DNA of 64,000 nt from Calidithermus chliarophilus DSM 9957 (lineage in GTDB: Bacteria; Deinococcota; Deinococci; Deinococcales; Thermaceae), in contig NZ_KE387027.1 in the NCBI RefSeq assembly GCF_000430045.1, positions 863,783 through 927,782 of the forward strand. The letters are read 5' to 3'. The notes beneath the pieces are model-generated. The model saw only the letters and a list, made by a program, of their open reading frames with translations. It did no database searches and had not been told where the DNA came from. The position numbers were made by a program, and so were the translations under genes. Each line of letters opens with the position of its first letter. Position 1 is the stretch's first letter. This document shows positions 37,199-46,349 of this stretch, piece by piece.

Positions 37199-38119
37199 TT
37201 AGCTGCGGTTGACGGCGGGTTGGGGCTTGGGCAGCAGGAAGATGCCGATGCCGAAGGCCAGCTTGCGGGAAGGGGAGACCAGCAGGCGCTGCTGCCAGAC
37301 GAGGCCGGTGCTCGAGCCCCCGTCGAGCAGCAGGGCTTCCTTAGCGCCCAGCCGGGCCATGACCTTGGCGGTCTCGGAGAGGGTGAGGGCCTGGCGGGTG
37401 CTGACGAAGATCAGGAAGCGCTCGTTGACCAGCCCCACCACGCTGCGGCGGGCCCGGCCCCAGATGGCCGGGTCGTTGTAGCCCTCCGAGCGCGGCCACA
37501 CCACCACGCGGCCGTCGCGCAGCACGTAGGGGCCGCTGGCGATGACGGTCTCGTAACCGCGCCAGGGCTCGAGGCGGTTGTGGATGCGCGCGCGGTTGTC
37601 GGCGGTGATGGAGAGGGCGGTGGGGATGCGGCCCCGCGAGAGCTGCTGCCCGCCCACCACCAGGTCGCCCGCGAGCGAGAAGGTGCGGGGGTGGAAGTAG
37701 CCGCCGTTGATGGCCGCCACCAGCCGGGGCCGGTTGGCCAGGGCGAGCAACGGGGCCCCCGAGCGCCCCAGCCCGCCCTGCGGCAGTAGCGCCCGCACGC
37801 GCACCTGCGGGTGGGCCAGGTTCACCTGCACCGCCGTGACGGGCACGCCCAGCACCGGCCCGTTGATGAGCCGCACAGCGAAGCTAGGGGGCGGCGGGGT
37901 GACCCACAGCTTCTGACCCTTGAAGATCACGTTGCTCTTGAGCCGGTTCCAGCGCTTGAGCTGCACCTGGCCGATCTTGTGCCGCTTGGCGATCCCCCAG
38001 AGCGTATCCCCCCGCTGCACCACGTAGATCTTGCGGGTTTGCGCCTGGGCCGACCCGAAGAGCACGACAAGAGCCACGAGCCACCACAACCACCCTCGAG
38101 CGTTCTGTGCCATCTGCAC
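37199..38119 (-). CDS. exported LysM + phosphodiester glycosidase (NAGPA-type) protein
   Basis: 306-aa exported envelope protein. The signal peptide ends near GSAQAQ. A LysM domain follows (YVVQRGDTLWGIAKRHKIGQ ... NVIFKGQKLWV), which binds peptidoglycan. The rest is a phosphodiester-glycosidase/DUF2233 fold: LVAAINGGYFHPRTFSLAGD, then IASGPYVLRDGRVVV, RSVVGLVNERFLIFVSTRQ and AKEALLLDGGSSTGLVWQQ (catalytic-site signature DGGSS). It probably modifies or hydrolyses cell-wall-linked glycans, but the substrate is unknown. Confidence 0.88.
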   Translation of the reverse strand: MQMAQNARGWLWWLVALVVLFGSAQAQTRKIYVVQRGDTLWGIAKRHKIGQVQLKRWNRLKSNVIFKGQKLWVTPPPPSFAVRLINGPVLGVPVTAVQVNLAHPQVRVRALLPQGGLGRSGAPLLALANRPRLVAAINGGYFHPRTFSLAGDLVVGGQQLSRGRIPTALSITADNRARIHNRLEPWRGYETVIASGPYVLRDGRVVVWPRSEGYNDPAIWGRARRSVVGLVNERFLIFVSTRQALTLSETAKVMARLGAKEALLLDGGSSTGLVWQQRLLVSPSRKLAFGIGIFLLPKPQPAVNRS

Positions 38120-38234
38120 GGTAAGTCTAGGGTAGCGCGGCGCGGGGATGTTGAGAGGTGATTACAACCATTTCATGAAGCCTGAACTCGTGAGTTAACC
38201 GAAGCTCAAGGGCCGGGCGTGCCCTTGCCGGGGT

Positions 38235-38825
38235 TCAGAGCAGTTGCCGCAGGGTCTTCGCGCCCAGCCGCGCCCGCAGCAGCAGGAACAGTTCGGCCGT
38301 GGCGAGCGCGTCGTAGAGGGCGTGGTGCTCGAGGTAGGGCGGCAGGCCGAAGTGGGCACGGGACTCGGCCAGGCCCGTGGGGAGCGGGCGGGCGTGGGGC
38401 TCGAGCTGGTGCTGGCGGTGCTGGAGCCGGGCGATGAGGCCCGCGGTGTCCAGCACCCGCGGCCGGGGCCACGGGCGGCCGAGCCGGCGGTAGGCCCGCT
38501 GGAGGAAGCCCAGGTCCAGCGGGGCGTGGTGCAGCAGCAGGATGCCCTCGCCCAGGCGGGGGTGGACGGCCTCGAGCACCTCGGCCAGGGGAGGGGCGTC
38601 CTCGAGCTCGGCCGGGACGATGTGGTGGGCCCGGATGCCCTCCTGCGAGAGCGGCAGGCCCGCTTGGGGGCGGACCAGGCTGTAGAAGCGCTCGCCGTAG
38701 CGGATGACCCCCTGGCGGAGGGGCACCATGCCCACCGAGAGGATCTGGTCGGCGGGGGAGAGGCCGCTGGTCTCGAGGTCGAGCGCCCAGTAGGTCGGGG
38801 TGTCCCAGGCGGGCGAGCTCAGCAC
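38235..38825 (-). CDS. DEDDh 3'-5' exonuclease (DNA Pol III epsilon-like)
   Basis: 196-aa RNase T/DnaQ-superfamily exonuclease. ExoI: YWALDLETSGLSPADQILS. ExoII: LLLHHAPLDLGFLQRAY. ExoIII: YLEHHALYDALATAELFLLL (H...D). All catalytic acidic residues are visible. The start is GTG 38825, 3 bases after the DUF294 gene's stop. Neighbours are a CBS/cNMP/DUF294 protein, a membrane protein, and a Na+/solute symporter. This cluster recurs in other bacteria, so the enzyme may not be a replicative subunit. Confidence 0.9.
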   Translation of the reverse strand: MLSSPAWDTPTYWALDLETSGLSPADQILSVGMVPLRQGVIRYGERFYSLVRPQAGLPLSQEGIRAHHIVPAELEDAPPLAEVLEAVHPRLGEGILLLHHAPLDLGFLQRAYRRLGRPWPRPRVLDTAGLIARLQHRQHQLEPHARPLPTGLAESRAHFGLPPYLEHHALYDALATAELFLLLRARLGAKTLRQLL

Positions 38826-38828
38826 TCC

Positions 38829-40661
38829 CTACCCCAGGCGGTCGGTCTGGAAGCGCTGGCTGAGGGCTTCTTGCATCTCCCGGATCTCCACGAAGGCCTC
38901 CTTGAGGTGGCGGCGCTCGAGCGCCGAGAGGGCCTCGAGGGGGACCTTGTGGCTGGGGGGTTCGCCGCGCCGCAGGGCGCCGAGCTGCTCGCGCAGGCGC
39001 AGGCGCGTGAGGAAGTTGAAGGCCTCCGACAGCGTCTCGGCCCCCTCCGCGCTCAGCCGGCCCGCACGGGCGGCGGCCTCGAGCCGCTCGAGCGTGCCCC
39101 GCGCGCTGCTGCGGGCCTCGAGGGCGTACACCCGGGCCAGGCTCACCACCGGGGCGATGCCGCCCTTCTTGAGGTCCACGCCCCCCTCCTCCTCGCGGAT
39201 GCGGCGGAAGAGGCCGAGCGGCGGGCGGAACTGGAGGGCGGCGCGGGCGAGGTGGGCCAGGAACAGGCCGTTCTCCCCGCTGTGGGCGACGACTTGCTCG
39301 AGGCCCTGCAGCGAGAGGCGGCCGTGGACCGGGCGGAAGTCGAAGAAGATCTGGGCCTCGAGCAGTTCGGGGGGGCTGGGCTGTTCGATCCAGCGGCGGA
39401 AAAGCGCCTCCCACTCGGCCAGGGGCTTGTGCCAGCGGGTCGCCATGTAGCCCCCGGGACAGGGGGGGAAGCCCGCCTGCAACAGCCCCTGCACCACGAA
39501 CTCGGCCAGCCGGGCGAAGTAGGGGCGGGCCTCGGGGAGGTCGTCCTGGTAGGCCAGGGCGTTGTCCTGGTCGGTGAGCAGGGCCTGCTCCATGCGGCCT
39601 TCGCTGCCGAAGACGACCCAGGCGTAGGGGGTGGGGGGCGGCCCCAGCTCCGCCTCGGCGAGCTCGAGCAACACCCGCACGAGCTGGTCGTTGAGGCTGC
39701 TGACGCTGCGCCCGATCTCGCGCGCGCCCAGCCCGCCGGCCAGCAGGGCCTCGGCCACCCCGGTGAGCTCCTCGCGGTAGCCCCGCAGGTCGGCAGGGTC
39801 GCGGGTGCGCTCGAGGCGGCGCAGCAGGTAGAGCGGGCTGCGGGCCTGCTGCCGCAGGAAGACGGTGTCGGTCACCACGCCGACCACCTTGCCCCCGTCC
39901 TCCAGCGGCAGGTGGTGGATGCCCTGGCGCACCATGAACGACAGCGCCTCGAAGAGGGGCACGCTGGCGGGGAGGGTCTTGACCGGGGTGCTCATCACCT
40001 GGGTGACGGGGGTGTCGGGCCCCAGGCCCTCGGCCAGCACCCGGTTGCGCAGGTCGCGGTCGGTGAGGATGCCCAGGGTGCGGGCGTGGGCGAGCGAGTC
40101 GGTCACCAGCACCGAGCTGATGCCGTTCTCGCGCATCAGCCGCGCTGCTTGCTGCACGGTGGATCCTGAGTCCACGAACACCGGGCCGCGCTGGAGGATT
40201 TCCCCCACCGGCAGGCTCAGGTCCAGGTTGACGGGGTTCAGGGCGGGCGCCACGCCCTGCGAGGCCAGCCGCAGCCGCTCGGCCAGCCCCTGGTTGAAGA
40301 ACTGGGCGAAGGCCGGGTAGGCCGTCAGGGCGGCGAAGTCCTTGGCGCCCCAGCCGTAGACGAGCAGGTCCTCCTCGGCCACGACGTCGAAGGCCGGGGC
40401 GTCCTTGGAGAGCAGCGAGGGGTAGCCGAAGCAGTCGCCCTCCTCCAGCGCCAGCACCTCGCGCCCCTCGCGCAGCAGGCGCACCGAGCCTTTGCGGATG
40501 AGGTAGAGGTGATCGCTGGGCGGGCCGTCGCGCTCGAGGACCCGCGTCCCCTTGGGGAAGAACTGGATCTCCAGGCCGCGCTCCACCGCCGCGAGCGCCT
40601 CCTGGGGGAGGGTGTCGAAGGGCGGGGTCTGCCGGACGAACTCGAGCGGGTTCAAGCGCAC
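38829..40661 (-). CDS. cNMP-binding / CBS / DUF294 nucleotidyltransferase-like regulator
   Basis: 610-aa cytoplasmic protein. Domains in order: cyclic-nucleotide-binding fold (about 15-130; FPKGTRVLERDGPPSDHLYL, then RKGSVRLLREG), two CBS domains (about 160-275; ARLMRENGISSVLVTDSLAH, LSFMVRQGIHHLPLEDGGKV), DUF294 nucleotidyltransferase domain (VVFGSEGRMEQALLTDQDNA; G-S-x-G-R and D-x-D), and its C-terminal partner domain. It resembles signal-transduction proteins linked to acetate/monocarboxylate symporters. It lies directly downstream of the symporter operon and may adjust its activity. Start is GTG 40661. Confidence 0.9.
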   Translation of the reverse strand: MRLNPLEFVRQTPPFDTLPQEALAAVERGLEIQFFPKGTRVLERDGPPSDHLYLIRKGSVRLLREGREVLALEEGDCFGYPSLLSKDAPAFDVVAEEDLLVYGWGAKDFAALTAYPAFAQFFNQGLAERLRLASQGVAPALNPVNLDLSLPVGEILQRGPVFVDSGSTVQQAARLMRENGISSVLVTDSLAHARTLGILTDRDLRNRVLAEGLGPDTPVTQVMSTPVKTLPASVPLFEALSFMVRQGIHHLPLEDGGKVVGVVTDTVFLRQQARSPLYLLRRLERTRDPADLRGYREELTGVAEALLAGGLGAREIGRSVSSLNDQLVRVLLELAEAELGPPPTPYAWVVFGSEGRMEQALLTDQDNALAYQDDLPEARPYFARLAEFVVQGLLQAGFPPCPGGYMATRWHKPLAEWEALFRRWIEQPSPPELLEAQIFFDFRPVHGRLSLQGLEQVVAHSGENGLFLAHLARAALQFRPPLGLFRRIREEEGGVDLKKGGIAPVVSLARVYALEARSSARGTLERLEAAARAGRLSAEGAETLSEAFNFLTRLRLREQLGALRRGEPPSHKVPLEALSALERRHLKEAFVEIREMQEALSQRFQTDRLG

Positions 40662-40667
40662 CCCTGC

Positions 40668-41096
40668 TCAGGCCCTGGGCTTCTTCCCCTCCGCCGGCAG
40701 CCGCACGATGGAGCTCGAGGCCAGCCACGCGGCCAGCGCGAAGACCAGGAAGAGCGCCTGCTCGGCCCCCGGCCCCTGCAGCACGAGTTGCAGCGCCATC
40801 CCCAGCCCCAGCGCCGGGATCGACAGCAGCAGCGTGCGCACCACCCGCTCCCAGCCGCGGGCCGGGGGCAGCGGCCAGAACCAGGCGAAGGCCACCCCGA
40901 GCCCGCTGCCCAGCAGCACGGCCAGCAGCAGGTGGAGCATCTGGAGGGGGGTGGGCACCGCGAAGCCGAAGACCGGGCTGCCCAGCAGGTAGAACAGCCC
41001 CACCCCCAGGTAGACCCCCACCACCCGCCGCAGCAGGTGGGGGAGGCCGAGGGCGGCGGTTTTGACCGGTTGCATGGCCTTAGGATAAGTCGCCAT
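40668..41096 (-). CDS. small multi-pass membrane protein, unknown function
   Basis: 142 aa, four hydrophobic helices (VVGVYLGVGLFYLLGSPVFG, MLHLLLAVLLGSGLGVAFAW, TLLLSIPALGLGMALQLVLQ, ALFLVFALAAWLASSSIV). No known domain. It sits between the symporter gene and the CBS/cNMP/DUF294 gene on the same strand, so it may belong to that operon. Confidence 0.7.
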   Translation of the reverse strand: MATYPKAMQPVKTAALGLPHLLRRVVGVYLGVGLFYLLGSPVFGFAVPTPLQMLHLLLAVLLGSGLGVAFAWFWPLPPARGWERVVRTLLLSIPALGLGMALQLVLQGPGAEQALFLVFALAAWLASSSIVRLPAEGKKPRA

Positions 41097-41151
41097 TCTT
41101 CTCCGACGGGAGGGGCCCCCCTGGACCCAGGGGGGACCGGCTCGAGGCTTG

Positions 41152-42891
<1,740 letters not shown>

Positions 42892-42901
42892 GCCCCACCC
42901 C

Positions 42902-43156
42902 TTATTCGTGGACGTCGAACTCCTCGTCCACCCGCTGCATCCGCGCGGCGTAGACGAAGATCAGGATCACGAAGACGTAGATCGATCCCTGCTGGGCGAA
43001 CCAGAAGCCCAGCGGCAGACCCCCGAGCCGGATGCCGTTGAGCGCCGGGGCCAACAGGATCCCGAAGACGTACGAGACCAACGCCCAGATCGCCAGGAGG
43101 CTGACGATGAGGCTGAGGTTGGCCCTCCAGTAAGCCGCTGCCTTGCTCTTATCCAT
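42902..43156 (-). CDS. DUF4212 small membrane subunit of the symporter
   Basis: 84 aa, two TM helices (ANLSLIVSLLAIWALVSYVF, GSIYVFVILIFVYAARMQRV). This small family is usually encoded just before SSS symporters, as here, and is thought to be an accessory subunit. Start ATG 43156 is preceded by GGAGGGTT; upstream in-frame codons are not used. The acidic C-terminus EEFDVHE is typical. Confidence 0.9.
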   Translation of the reverse strand: MDKSKAAAYWRANLSLIVSLLAIWALVSYVFGILLAPALNGIRLGGLPLGFWFAQQGSIYVFVILIFVYAARMQRVDEEFDVHE

Positions 43157-43221
43157 CCGAGAACCCTCCTTAGACCGCAGCACGATGGATGCACGACGCC
43201 GAGTTGTCGATCTTGGGGCGA

Positions 43222-43250
43222 ACTTTAGCACTCGCCCTCCAGGAGGGCAA
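43222..43250 (-). promoter_or_regulatory. promoter of the symporter operon
   Basis: On the minus strand TTGCCC, 17-base spacer, TAAAGT, about 65 bases upstream of the DUF4212 start. No operator was identified. The remaining part of the 295-base gap to the next plus-strand gene has nothing else recognisable. Confidence 0.65.
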
Positions 43251-43451
43251 GTTTTCGGGGCTTTTCAGCCATATGCGAAAATCGGAAAATCCTCGAGACG
43301 GCGGCGACCGAGAGCGAAGCCGCTCCTGGACGCCTCGAGGCGGGTGCGGGCGCGAACCCACAGCCCGGCGGCCGCTTTCCCGGGCCGCGCCGGGACGGGC
43401 TCAGCCGGGGTTCAACTCGGGTTGTTAGGGTGCGAAGGCGAGGAGGTCGGA

Positions 43452-44606
43452 ATGCTGAGTCAGGAGAACATTCGCCGCATTCAAGAAGCCATCGCCGCGC
43501 ATCCTGCCCCCGTGCTCTCGCTGTACGTCGACATCAACCCCGCCAACCCCGACAACTCGGGCAAGGCCTACCTGATCCGGGCCAAGGAGGCGGCCCGGGC
43601 GCTCGAGGTGCCGGGCAAGGTGCTCGAGCAGGCCCTGGGCGCCATGGAGCGCCTGCCCGAGGGCCGCCTGCGGGCGGTGTTCGCCGGGGAGGACTGGCTC
43701 GAGGCCTACGACCTGCAGACCGAGCTGCCCCTGCCGGGCGGGGTCGAGGCCCGCTGGGGCGAGCCCTACCTCACGCCCCTGATGTACGCCCTCGACGAGT
43801 ACGAGCGCTACGCGGTGGTGCTCGTCGATCAGGAGAAGTGGCGGCTCTTCGAGGTGCACATGGGCAAGATCGAGGAGCTCGAGGGCGCCTTCCGCGCCGT
43901 CGCCACCGACGAGTGGCGCGAGCTGGGGGAGGACGCCACGGCCGCCGGGGGCCGCAGCGCCGGGCCGGGAGCCGTAGGGCACGTGGGCCGCGCCGTCGGG
44001 GGCAGCGGCAAGGACAACTTCAACGAGCGCATGGGCGAGTGGACCGAGCGCTTCTTCAAGGAGATGGCCCAGCACCTCGTCGAGACCATGAAGGCCCGGG
44101 GCATCGGGCAACTCATCCTCATGGGCCCCGACCCCGAGACCAAGAACTTCGCCGCCCACCTGCCCGGCAACCTCCCTGAGCCCTACATCCTGCCCTCCAT
44201 GCCCCACTCCCGCGTGAGCGCGGGGGAGGTGCTCAAGGCGGTGGGGCAGCAGTTGCCCGCCCTCGAGCGCGAACGCGAGAACCGCCTGCTCGACACCATC
44301 CGCGAGCGCGGCATCTGGGGCTTGCAGGAGGTGCTCGAGGCGCTGCAAGAGGGGCGCTTGTACCTGCTGGCGGTGCCCTGGAACCTCGGCGCCAAGGTTT
44401 TCCGCTGCGCCTCGGGCGGGGTGGGGCTCAGCCGCGAGGCCGCCGAGGCCTTCTGCCCGGGCGAGGGGCTCGAGGAAGTCCCCCTCAAGGACGCGTTGCC
44501 CGCGCTGGCGCAGGCTTACAACGTCCGGCTCGAGATCGTTCACGGCGAGGTCGAAGCCCGCCTGCACGAGGAGTTCGGCGGCCTCGCCGGCTTGGTGCGC
44601 TGGTGA
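43452..44606 (+). CDS. baeRF-type protein (bacterial archaeo-eukaryotic release-factor-like)
   Basis: 384-aa protein related to the eRF1-like baeRF/Vms1-type families, which in general act in ribosome rescue or stress. The N-terminal segment HPAPVLSLYVDINPANPDNS matches the family start. A central region has DEYERYAVVLVDQEKWRLFE, then the linker GGRSAGPGAVGHVGRAVGG and a GIGQLILMGPDPETK-type Rossmann-like part. The C-terminal REAAEAFCPGEGLEEVPLKD resembles the peptidyl-tRNA-binding domain. I see no GGQ. GAGGAGG precedes ATG 43452. CsbD and Hsp20 genes follow. Confidence 0.75.
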   Translation: MLSQENIRRIQEAIAAHPAPVLSLYVDINPANPDNSGKAYLIRAKEAARALEVPGKVLEQALGAMERLPEGRLRAVFAGEDWLEAYDLQTELPLPGGVEARWGEPYLTPLMYALDEYERYAVVLVDQEKWRLFEVHMGKIEELEGAFRAVATDEWRELGEDATAAGGRSAGPGAVGHVGRAVGGSGKDNFNERMGEWTERFFKEMAQHLVETMKARGIGQLILMGPDPETKNFAAHLPGNLPEPYILPSMPHSRVSAGEVLKAVGQQLPALERERENRLLDTIRERGIWGLQEVLEALQEGRLYLLAVPWNLGAKVFRCASGGVGLSREAAEAFCPGEGLEEVPLKDALPALAQAYNVRLEIVHGEVEARLHEEFGGLAGLVRW

Positions 44607-44680
44607 TTCAGGCGCGGCTCAGCCGCCGGTAACGCCCGCCTCAGGCGCGTGGGTCATCCTTGGCGCGAAGGAGGTCAGTC

Positions 44681-44887
44681 ATGAACTGGGACCGCATCGA
44701 AGGCAACTGGAAGCAGTTCAAGGGCAAAGTGCTGGAGAAGTGGGGCGACCTCACCAACGACGACCTTGACGCCATCAACGGCAAGCGCGAACAGCTCATC
44801 GGCAAGCTCCAGGAGCGCTACGGGTTGGCCCGCGACCGGGCCGAGCGCGAGGTCGACGAGTGGAGCGCGGGCCTGAAGGAGTGGTGA
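44681..44887 (+). CDS. CsbD-family stress protein
   Basis: 68 aa, the usual CsbD length. MNWDRIEGNWKQFKGKVLEK, then GDLTNDDLDAINGKREQLIG and LQERYGLARDRAEREVDEW follow the family pattern; it is soluble and probably disordered-to-helical. AAGGAGG lies 8 bases upstream of ATG 44681. Members are induced by stationary phase or stress. A strong terminator follows. Confidence 0.9.
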   Translation: MNWDRIEGNWKQFKGKVLEKWGDLTNDDLDAINGKREQLIGKLQERYGLARDRAEREVDEWSAGLKEW

Positions 44888-44926
44888 GGCCCGCACAGTA
44901 GCCCCGCCGTAATCTCCTCCTCTCGA

Positions 44927-44957
44927 GGCCAGGGACCACTCCCTGGCCTTAAGTTTT
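44927..44957 (+). terminator. terminator after the CsbD gene
   Basis: GGCCAGGGA - CCAC - TCCCTGGCC followed by TTAAGTTTT. Confidence 0.88.
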
Positions 44958-44970
44958 GTGGTCTATACCA

Positions 44971-45009
44971 ATAATAAAACTTGACATGAGCCCACTCAAG
45001 TTTTATTAT
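44971..45009 (+). promoter_or_regulatory. hsp20 promoter inside a 14-bp inverted repeat (HAIR-like operator)
   Basis: Perfect arms ATAATAAAACTTGA (44971-44984) and TCAAGTTTTATTAT (44996-45009) flank 11 bases. The inner sequence CTTGACATGAGCCCACTCAAG matches the HspR HAIR consensus (CTTGAGT-N7-ACTCAAG) at 12 of 14 specified positions. The -35 TTGACA (44981-44986) and -10 TATTAT (45004-45009), 17 bases apart, lie within the arms. A bound repressor would cover the promoter exactly. Confidence 0.8.
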
Positions 45010-45028
45010 CCAAATCAGGAGGTAAGCG

Positions 45029-45448
45029 ATGGTACGTTTCGACCCTTTCAAGGAAATCGAGGAAATTCAGGAGCGCCTGTTCCGCAACTTCGGCGTGGCC
45101 CGCCCCGACAGCGGTAGCCGCACCTACGCCCCTCTGGTCGACGTGCTCGACGACGCCCAGGGCCTGCACTTCGCCGTCTACCTGCCCGGCGTGGAGCCTG
45201 GCCAGGTCGAGCTCACCGCCGAGAACAACACCCTGAGCGTCAAGGCCGAGCGGCCCTTCAACCGCCCCGAGGGCGTGCAGCAGTACCGCCTCGAGGGCAC
45301 CTACGGCACCTTCGTCCGCAGCTTCACCATCCCCAACACCTACGACCTCACCAAGGTGAGCGCCAACTTCAAGAACGGCGTGCTCTACGTCGACATCCCC
45401 AAGGCCGAGGCCGCCCAGCCCCGCAAGATCGACGTGCTGGTGGGTTAG
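45029..45448 (+). CDS. Hsp20-family small heat-shock protein
   Basis: 139-aa alpha-crystallin-type chaperone that holds unfolding proteins without ATP. MVRFDPFKEIEEIQERLFRN opens it. The alpha-crystallin domain covers about residues 35-125, with YAPLVDVLDDAQGLHFAVYL, LPGVEPGQVELTAENNTLSV and the A-x-x-x-n-GVL motif as FKNGVLYVDIPKAE. AGGAGG precedes ATG 45029 with a leader of only about 13 bases. Controlled by a HAIR-like palindromic promoter. Confidence 0.95.
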   Translation: MVRFDPFKEIEEIQERLFRNFGVARPDSGSRTYAPLVDVLDDAQGLHFAVYLPGVEPGQVELTAENNTLSVKAERPFNRPEGVQQYRLEGTYGTFVRSFTIPNTYDLTKVSANFKNGVLYVDIPKAEAAQPRKIDVLVG

Positions 45449-45463
45449 AACTCGAGTCCCTCC

Positions 45464-45495
45464 AGCCCGGCGGAAGACTCCGCCGGGCTCTTGCT
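45464..45495 (+). terminator. terminator after the hsp20 gene
   Basis: AGCCCGGCGG - 6 bases - CCGCCGGGCT followed by CTTGCTT. Confidence 0.85.
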
Positions 45496-45542
45496 TGTAC
45501 GGGGCGTCCTCCGAAGGAGGATACTCTTGGCTTTCCGCCCTG

Positions 45543-45548
45543 TAGACT
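45543..45548 (+). promoter_or_regulatory. -10 hexamer of the rhomboid gene, leaderless type
   Basis: TAGACT ends 6 bases before ATG 45555, no Shine-Dalgarno. Confidence 0.45.
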
Positions 45549-45554
45549 TGGCCC

Positions 45555-46181
45555 ATGTTCCCCCTCTACGACATCAACCGCCCGCGCCGCCGGGCGGTTT
45601 GGGTGCCCGTGCTGGTCGTCGCCAACTTAGCGGCCTTCGTGTGGGAGTGGGTGCTTAACGAGCCCGCGGCGGTCATCTACGCCTACGGCTTCGTCCCCGC
45701 GCAGTTCTTCGCCGACCCCTTAGCCGAGTGGCCCACCCTCTTCACCAGCATGTTCCTCCACGGGGGGATCGCGCATCTGGTGGGGAACATGTGGTTCTTG
45801 TGGGTCTTCGGGGATAACGTCGAGGACCGCCTGGGGCACGGCCGCTTTCTGCTGTTCTACCTCCTGGGGGGCGCGGGCGCGGCGCTGGCGCAGGGCCTGG
45901 TGTCCTTCGGCAGCGACGGGCCGATGATCGGGGCTTCCGGTGCGATCTCGGCGGTGCTGGGGGCCTACATCGTGCTCTACCCCCGGGCCCTGATCGTGAG
46001 CCTGCTGGGCTTCTTTCCCATCCCGATCCCGGCCCTGATCTACCTGGGGCTATGGTTCTTGCTGCAGTTCTACCAGTCCTTCAGCGGCGTCCCCGGCGTG
46101 GCCTTCTGGGCACACATCGGCGGGTTCGTCGTGGGCATGGTGCTGGTGCGGGTGATGGCCCCGGCCTGGCAGCGGCGCTGA
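45555..46181 (+). CDS. rhomboid-family intramembrane serine protease
   Basis: 208 aa with six TM helices. The catalytic Ser is in GPMIGASGAISAVLGAYIVL (GASGA) and the His in FWAHIGGFVVGMVLVRVMA. LHGGIAHLVGNMWFLWVFGD is the L1-TM2 hallmark (HLVGN). It cleaves membrane proteins within the bilayer; the substrate is unknown. It is the last gene before a regulatory-looking gap with a CRP-like site. Confidence 0.93.
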   Translation: MFPLYDINRPRRRAVWVPVLVVANLAAFVWEWVLNEPAAVIYAYGFVPAQFFADPLAEWPTLFTSMFLHGGIAHLVGNMWFLWVFGDNVEDRLGHGRFLLFYLLGGAGAALAQGLVSFGSDGPMIGASGAISAVLGAYIVLYPRALIVSLLGFFPIPIPALIYLGLWFLLQFYQSFSGVPGVAFWAHIGGFVVGMVLVRVMAPAWQRR

Positions 46182-46190
46182 GGGGGGTGT

Positions 46191-46206
46191 TGTGAATTGT
46201 GTCACA
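46191..46206. promoter_or_regulatory. CRP/FNR-type palindrome TGTGA-N6-TCACA
   Basis: Exact match to the TGTGA-N6-TCACA CRP core, 144 bases before the NDH-2 start and 10 bases after the rhomboid stop. Confidence 0.5.
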
Positions 46207-46235
46207 GCACCCCTCACTATCTTGTGAAAAGAAGT

Positions 46236-46261
46236 ACATTTGTCCTTGAGGGGACAAATGT
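46236..46261. promoter_or_regulatory. 10-bp perfect inverted repeat upstream of NDH-2
   Basis: ACATTTGTCC - TTGAGG - GGACAAATGT. It has no U-run on either side, so it is more likely an operator than a terminator. Confidence 0.5.
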
Positions 46262-46349
46262 CCCCGCCCAAGAGTCCGGGGAAGGCCGCCTCTTCTAAAG
46301 CACCACCAAGCCGACGCTTCCGCCTGGATTCTTAGAAGGAGGAGGCCAC

